Assembly (NCBI GenBank): GCA_949957035.1
Contig: CATLIP010000092.1
Span: 1-9,251, forward strand
DNA from: an uncultured Lachnospiraceae bacterium
GTDB lineage: Bacteria; Bacillota_A; Clostridia; Lachnospirales; Lachnospiraceae
Reading direction: 5' to 3'
Length of the DNA: 9,251 nt
Part shown: one piece after another, positions 5,824 through 9,251 of the stretch
How the letters are laid out: every line of letters starts with the position of its first letter
Numbering within the stretch: position 1 is the stretch's first letter
Position numbers and translations under genes: made by a program
Notes under the pieces: generated by a model
The model's database searches: none
Told to the model about the DNA's origin: nothing
The model's input: the letters and a program-made list of their open reading frames with translations, nothing else

Positions 5824-6684
5824 ATGATGAAGAAAAGAGTATTGGCAGTATTGTTGACGGGAGTATTGGCGGCAGCGGCTTTGACAGGCTGCGGCGGTTC
5901 AGATAAAGGCGGGGATTCCGGCTCTTCCGGCGGCGGTTCATCCTCAGATTCTAAAGAGATCAAGGTTGCAGCATCTGCGACGCCTCACGCGGAGATTCTG
6001 GAAGAGGCGAAAGGGCTTCTTGAGGAAGAGGGGTATAAGTTAGATGTGACTGTATTTAACGACTATGTTCAGCCTAACGAGGTGGTGGAGAGCGGAGATT
6101 TTGACGCTAATTATTTCCAGCATATACCATATCTTGACAGCTTCAATGATGAGAAGGGGACACATTTGGTCAATGCCGGAGGAATCCACTATGAGCCGTT
6201 TGGAATCTATCCAGGAACCAAGAAGAGCTTGGATGAATTGAAAGATGGAGATACGATTGCTGTGCCGAACGACACTACCAATGAGGCGAGAGCGCTTTTG
6301 CTTCTTCAGGATAACGGAGTGATTAAGCTGAAAGAGGGCGCAGGATTAAACGCTACGGTAAATGATATCGAGGAGAATACAAAGAATGTCAAGATTGAGG
6401 AGCTGGAGGCGGCTCAGGTATCCCGCGTTGTAGAAGAAGTTGCTTTTGTAGTGTTGAACGGGAATTATGCGCTGGAGGCAGGATATTCTGTAAAGTCTGA
6501 CGCCATTGCTTACGAAAAATCCGATTCCGAGGCTGCTAAGACATATGTAAATGTCATTGCGGTAAAAGAAGGTAACGAGGAAAGCGAAGCGGTCAAAGCA
6601 TTGGTGAAGGTATTGAAGTCTGACGATATTAAGAAATTCATTGATGAGAAGTATGACGGGGCTGTGGTCGCATTTGAGGAATAA
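5824..6684 (+). CDS. metQ: Methionine-binding lipoprotein MetQ (NlpA family)
   Basis: A 286-residue substrate-binding lipoprotein that captures methionine outside the membrane and delivers it to MetNI. A lipoprotein signal peptide (MMKKR, then a hydrophobic stretch) ends in LTGC with Cys23 as the lipidation site. A Gly/Ser/Asp linker (24-45) follows. The mature domain has the family motifs ASATPHAEILEEAK and FDANYFQHIPYLD, plus a PNDTTNEARAL segment. Start ATG 5824 has GGAGG (5813-5817) 6 nt upstream; the next codon is also ATG. After residue 2 there is not one Met or Trp, and Cys23 is the only Cys. It is the last gene of the operon and is followed by a strong terminator. Sequence alone cannot tell L- from D-methionine or methionine sulfoxide preference. 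Confidence 0.95.
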   Translation: MMKKRVLAVLLTGVLAAAALTGCGGSDKGGDSGSSGGGSSSDSKEIKVAASATPHAEILEEAKGLLEEEGYKLDVTVFNDYVQPNEVVESGDFDANYFQHIPYLDSFNDEKGTHLVNAGGIHYEPFGIYPGTKKSLDELKDGDTIAVPNDTTNEARALLLLQDNGVIKLKEGAGLNATVNDIEENTKNVKIEELEAAQVSRVVEEVAFVVLNGNYALEAGYSVKSDAIAYEKSDSEAAKTYVNVIAVKEGNEESEAVKALVKVLKSDDIKKFIDEKYDGAVVAFEE

Positions 6685-6705
6685 GCGATAGACCCTGAAG
6701 CAATT

Positions 6706-6757
6706 AAGGGGTTGTCGGGAAATGAGGTTTTCACAACATTTCCGACAACCTCTTTTT
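6706..6757 (+). terminator. Intrinsic terminator of the metNIQ operon
   Basis: GGTTGTCGG-GAAATG (6710-6724) pairs with CATTTCCGACAACC (6737-6750) with a single bulged G. Outer pairs (6706-6709 with 6751-6754) extend it to about 18 bp, and TTTTT ends at 6757. It lies 21 nt after the metQ stop. The loop is about 12 nt. The reverse strand also shows an A/T-rich flank, but the T run favours plus-strand termination. Confidence 0.92.
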
Positions 6758-6789
6758 AAATGAAACGGGAAATATTTATGTAACAATTA

Positions 6790-7188
6790 TTAGTACAGCA
6801 ATTCTTTTCGGACTCTTATAACCTCATCGTTTTGCCACAGGATTTCAAATCCCAACTTTAGAAACAGAGATACGGAGGGATTATCGATTGCAATATCGTC
6901 ATAGAGGGCTGTAATCCCATTCTGTTTTGCAGCTTTTAAGAGAGCCTTAAGGCCGCTTTGTCCATATCCTTTATTACGATATGGAGCCATAATAATGATA
7001 CTGCAAAAATACAGGTCATCTTTCGGGTTTTTGTAGTACGCAGCTTCACCGACATATTCCGCCGATTCGCCGTCAACGATATATCTATAAAAATAACAGG
7101 GCGAATGACTGGAAATCCAACGATTATACCAGTCTGTCCACCTTTCCCGGGGGAATGGAATTACTATAGTAGATATTCCAACTGGCAG
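6790..7188 (-). pseudogene. 5'-truncated GNAT acetyltransferase remnant
   Basis: On the minus strand this frame is open from 7188 down to the TAA at 6790-6792 (about 132 codons) and reads PFPRERWTDWYNRW, GEAAYYKNPKDDLYFCSIII, then MAPYRNKGYGQSGLKALLK and YDDIAIDNPSVSLFLKLGFE. This is the typical core and C-terminus of a GNAT acetyltransferase, with RNKGYGQSG as the acetyl-CoA-binding R/QxxGxG loop. Nothing upstream supplies a start: a stop (TGA, 7189-7191) precedes CTG CCA GTT, and no ATG, GTG or TTG occurs until ATG 6990, which already lies inside the core. Family members of this type, as I recall them, have 30-50 further N-terminal residues. The frame overlaps the last codons of the intact GNAT gene upstream, so a deletion probably joined the two. 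Translation from 6990 would give only a 66-residue fragment. Confidence 0.75.
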
Positions 7189-7709
7189 TCAAAGGGTTCT
7201 GCCTCCACATGCCGTTGGTTATATTCTTCTGCCTCCACACATCCCATTGCCTTATAAAATGCTTGTGTCTCAACGGCCGAATGAGCGGAAATATACAGTT
7301 TTTCGGCGCCATGCTCCTTTGCCCATGCTCCTGCTTTGAGAAAAAGTATCTTTCCAAAACCTTTGCCGCGCATATCCTCAGACACATGCAGGCTGGTCAG
7401 ATCAAGATATTTTCCTTTTGCTCCAAACAAAGCGGATTCTACGGAAGTAAATCCCTTCAGGCTGCCATCGTAAAAGAATCCATACACAAGGCCGCCTGCA
7501 GCCACTGTATTTTTCAGACAGGTAATTAGAAATTCGTAGTCTGCTTCGGACCAATCGTCAATAAAAGGGTCGTCTCTTATCACCCATTTTCCGTTCTCTT
7601 TCCGCCAGCATTTTACAACATTCTGGCGGCGGATAAAATGCCCGAATAAATCGCGGCATATGTCGTTTTCGGATAATTCTCTGTATAGTGTTTCCATTGT
7701 ATGATCCAT
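7164..7709 (-). CDS. GNAT-family N-acetyltransferase
   Basis: A 181-residue protein that probably transfers an acetyl group from acetyl-CoA to an amine; the substrate is unknown. The central sheet and motif A are visible as LDLTSLHVSEDMRGKGFGKILFLKAGAWAKEHGAEKLYISAHSAVETQAFYKAMGC (each part separately typical of GNAT). The acetyl-CoA loop is MRGKGFGK, and AFYKAMGC is the motif B end. The N-terminal ~70 residues (CRDLFGHFIRRQNVVKCWR) are a variable acceptor region. ATG at 7709 has AGGA and GGAAAAGG just upstream; a second ATG at 7697 is also possible and would shorten it by four residues. It has its own promoter (7749-7778) and is divergent from the membrane Xre gene at 7935. The GNAT remnant follows directly downstream. 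Confidence 0.85.
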   Translation of the reverse strand: MDHTMETLYRELSENDICRDLFGHFIRRQNVVKCWRKENGKWVIRDDPFIDDWSEADYEFLITCLKNTVAAGGLVYGFFYDGSLKGFTSVESALFGAKGKYLDLTSLHVSEDMRGKGFGKILFLKAGAWAKEHGAEKLYISAHSAVETQAFYKAMGCVEAEEYNQRHVEAEPFDCQLEYLL

Positions 7710-7721
7710 CCTTTTCCTGTT

Positions 7722-7745
7722 TTCTGAAATGTTCAGAATGATTCT
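7722..7745. promoter_or_regulatory. Overlapping dyads at the GNAT gene start site (operator candidate)
   Basis: TTCTGAA-ATG-TTCAGAA (7722-7738) is a perfect 7+7 inverted repeat. It overlaps a second palindrome, AGAAT-G-ATTCT (7735-7745). Both sit between the -10 element (7749-7754, minus strand) and the start codon at 7709, covering the expected transcription start near 7742. That is a usual repressor position. The regulator is unknown; the divergent Xre-type protein encoded at 7935 is one candidate. Confidence 0.4.
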
Positions 7746-7748
7746 TTC

Positions 7749-7778
7749 ATTATACTTAATGAGCTGTTTGGATGTAAA
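7749..7778 (-). promoter_or_regulatory. Promoter of the GNAT acetyltransferase gene
   Basis: Read on the minus strand, TTTACA (7778-7773) is followed after 18 nt by a perfect TATAAT (7754-7749). The start of transcription would fall near 7742, about 33 nt before the ATG at 7709. Confidence 0.7.
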
Positions 7779-7805
7779 GTGTATTTTAAGGTATTTTTAG
7801 GACTG

Positions 7806-7895
7806 CAACCTGAAGTTTACATGGAATTCTTTAAAAGCAACATCAAATTTCTGGATTTTACATGATAAATATTATAAGATAAACCCAACCTGAAG
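7806..7895 (+). repeat. Two 10-nt direct repeats flanking the Xre-membrane gene promoter region
   Basis: CAACCTGAAG occurs at 7806-7815 and again at 7886-7895, exactly 80 bp apart. Between them TTTACATG occurs twice (7816-7823 and 7857-7864). The second copy lies 40 nt before the ATG at 7935. The stretch is AT-rich and has several possible weak -10 elements (TATTAT 7870-7875, TATAAG 7873-7878), but no well-spaced -35. The repeats may be binding sites for an activator or for the encoded regulator, or may be chance. Confidence 0.3.
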
Positions 7896-7934
7896 CGCGT
7901 AAAGGAAATTCAGAGAAAGAAAAGGTGGAGAATT

Positions 7935-8822
7935 ATGAGTTTATTTGGAGAGAACCTTCAATATTACAGAAAGCGTAATAACATGACACAGGAACAGCTT
8001 GCGGAGCGGTTAGAGGTATCCCGGCAGACGGTTTCCAAATGGGAGGCGGGAACCTCCTATGCAGAGATGGACAAGCTGCTGCAATTATGCGATTTGTTTT
8101 CGTGTAATCTTGATACACTGCTTCGGAAGGATGCAAGTGAAGAAGAGATAGAAGATAATCACCAGCACAGGAGACATATGAAGGAGCTGCGGAAATGGAT
8201 TACCTGCGGGGTGGCCCTCTTAATTTTTGCCGCTGCGTCGTATGAGTTAATGGAAGGATGGGGAATTTTCGATGAAACCTTACAGGATACCTTCTTCATG
8301 ACGCTTGCAATCGTCGGTATTCTGATTCTGGTGGTACAGGGGATGAAGGATACTGATTACCGGAAGAAGCATCCGGTCATTCAAGTGTTCTATACAGAAG
8401 AAGAGAAGGAAGCATTTGACAGCCGTTTTCCTACGAAAATAGCGACTGGGATTGGTCTGATTCTGATTGGAATGTTGGTGGCAATGAACGCAGAAAGGCT
8501 GCCCTTGTCCCAGAATATGAACGAAGACTTTTATTATGGGATATTCCTGCTTTTTGTGCTCGCTGCCGTTTCCATTTTCGTCTATTTTGGAATGGGTAAG
8601 CAGGAATATGACGTCGAGGCGTACAATCGGGAAAATGACCCGAATGAAAAAGGGAAAAATACTCTTACAGCAGTCTGGTGCGGGTGTATCATGCTTTTTG
8701 CTACGATTGTATTCCTGATTGCCGGACTTGTGTTTCATTTATGGGAAATCTGTTGGATTGTCTATCCCATCGGCGGCATGGTATGCGGTATGGTAACGTT
8801 GATACTAAATAGACAAAAGTAA
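7935..8822 (+). CDS. Membrane-anchored Xre-family transcriptional regulator
   Basis: A 295-residue protein with an N-terminal HTH_3 domain at residues 6-62 (LQYYRKRNNMTQEQLAERLE, then VSRQTVSKWEAGTSYAEMDKL). A charged, helical linker (65-87) follows. The C-terminal part has six probable membrane helices at about 88-106, 118-136, 169-185, 200-219, 244-265 and 272-291, joined by charged loops (KDTDYRKKHP, YDVEAYNRENDPNEKGK). Such one-component DNA-binding membrane proteins are common in Firmicutes, where they may sense envelope or membrane state; the signal here is unknown. Start ATG 7935 has AAGGTGG (7922-7928) 6 nt upstream. It is divergent from the GNAT gene and shares a 225-bp intergenic region with it. 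Past its stop only a weak A/T hairpin (AAGAAA...TTTCTT, 8822-8841) is visible, and it converges on carB. Confidence 0.85.
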   Translation: MSLFGENLQYYRKRNNMTQEQLAERLEVSRQTVSKWEAGTSYAEMDKLLQLCDLFSCNLDTLLRKDASEEEIEDNHQHRRHMKELRKWITCGVALLIFAAASYELMEGWGIFDETLQDTFFMTLAIVGILILVVQGMKDTDYRKKHPVIQVFYTEEEKEAFDSRFPTKIATGIGLILIGMLVAMNAERLPLSQNMNEDFYYGIFLLFVLAAVSIFVYFGMGKQEYDVEAYNRENDPNEKGKNTLTAVWCGCIMLFATIVFLIAGLVFHLWEICWIVYPIGGMVCGMVTLILNRQK

Positions 8823-8856
8823 GAAATTTATTTGTTTCTTTAGTTATATAATAGTG

Positions 8857-8890
8857 AAAAAGAGGGCGCTGTAAAATGTCATGCGCCCTC
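8857..8890 (-). terminator. Intrinsic terminator of carB (minus strand)
   Basis: GAGGGCGC (8862-8869) and GCGCCCTC (8883-8890) form a perfect 8-bp GC-rich stem with a 13-nt loop. On the minus strand the stem is followed by TTTTT (complement of 8857-8861), so it ends minus-strand transcription 22 nt after the carB stop. No T run follows on the plus strand. Confidence 0.88.
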
Positions 8891-8912
8891 GCGTGAAGAT
8901 GTAGTATTTAAG

Positions 8913-9251
8913 CTATTTATCTGAAATCTCTCCATGAAGCTGCTTAAGCGACTTCACATCTCCTTTGCCATGTTCATTCATATATTGGATTCCCTTTGCC
9001 GTTACCCTTGCGGCGGCAATCGTGGTGATATACGGAATCTTCGCCTTAATAGCAGCTTTCCTAAGATAGCTGTCATCATGGATGCTGTCCTTGCCTACCG
9101 GGGAATTTACAATGAGGTCAATATTTCCGTTGGTAATCATATCTAAAATGTTCGGACGTCCCTCATATAATTTCTTCACCTTTTCGGCTTCGATACCTGC
9201 CTCGCGGATAAGCTCATATGTATTCCCTGTGGCAAGAATCCGAAAGCCGTC
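8913..9251 (-). CDS. carB: Carbamoyl-phosphate synthase large subunit, C-terminal end (partial)
   Basis: The minus-strand frame is open from the window edge to TAA at 8913-8915, giving 112 residues. It reads DGFRILATGNTYELIREAGI, KKLYEGRPNILDMITNGNID, LIVNSPVGKDSIHDDSYLRK and AAIKAKIPYITTIAAARVTA. This is the methylglyoxal-synthase-like allosteric domain that closes CarB, where UMP, IMP or ornithine act in known enzymes. CarB makes carbamoyl phosphate for pyrimidine and arginine synthesis. The start and catalytic domains are outside the window. MGS-like domains also occur alone or in PurH, but the VNSPVGKDSIHDDSYLRKAA pattern with a short charged tail fits the CarB C-terminus best. The gene ends at the terminator at 8857-8890. 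Confidence 0.88.
   Translation of the reverse strand, partial: DGFRILATGNTYELIREAGIEAEKVKKLYEGRPNILDMITNGNIDLIVNSPVGKDSIHDDSYLRKAAIKAKIPYITTIAAARVTAKGIQYMNEHGKGDVKSLKQLHGEISDK

Noticed and set aside
8862..8890. Plus-strand terminator for the membrane Xre gene
   Set aside because: The hairpin is perfect, but the T run exists only on the minus strand, so it is assigned to carB.
1..9251. CRISPR array, tRNA/rRNA genes, insertion sequences or integrase att sites
   Set aside because: I saw no regularly spaced repeats, no tRNA-like cloverleaf with conserved T-loop, and no transposase or integrase frame.

Overview
The window looks like chromosomal DNA of a low-to-medium GC Gram-positive anaerobe, most likely a Lachnospiraceae-type member of the Clostridia. 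This is inferred from strong AGGAGG-type ribosome binding sites, sigma-A-like promoters, a lipoprotein-type MetQ, and a TetM-like translation factor joined to a YacP/Rae1-like NYN nuclease. No species can be named from the sequence alone.

Layout on the plus strand. Positions 1-1854 hold the 3' part of a gene for an EF-G/TetM-like translation factor with a C-terminal NYN endonuclease domain. Positions 1876-3742 hold a visibly AT-rich three-gene cassette with its own extended -10 promoter: an Xre-type repressor, an ImmA/IrrE-type zinc peptidase and a PIN-like predicted nuclease. It resembles a repressor-protease-toxin module. Positions 3772-6757 hold a complete methionine uptake operon, metN-metI-metQ, with its own promoter and a strong terminator.

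The most interesting part is the leader of the met operon (3772-4114). A consensus promoter is followed by a 5' hairpin and then a 31-codon ORF with a very good ribosome binding site. Eleven of its 31 residues are methionine. Behind it lies a 14-bp intrinsic terminator whose 5' arm can instead pair with an upstream segment, and that segment can in turn pair with the leader coding region. This is the 1:2 / 2:3 / 3:4 logic of a trp-type attenuator, here apparently reading out methionyl-tRNA supply. I see no S-box (SAM riboswitch) or T-box hallmarks. The mature MetQ protein contains no methionine, which fits a protein made during methionine shortage.

Beyond the operon, the minus strand carries an intact GNAT acetyltransferase (7164-7709). 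Fused behind its stop codon is a 5'-truncated GNAT remnant (6790-7188 open frame, no start codon). A divergent plus-strand gene (7935-8822) encodes an Xre-type DNA-binding domain joined to a six-helix membrane domain. At the right edge the minus strand carries the 3' end of carB (carbamoyl-phosphate synthase large subunit), ending at a clear intrinsic terminator (8857-8890).
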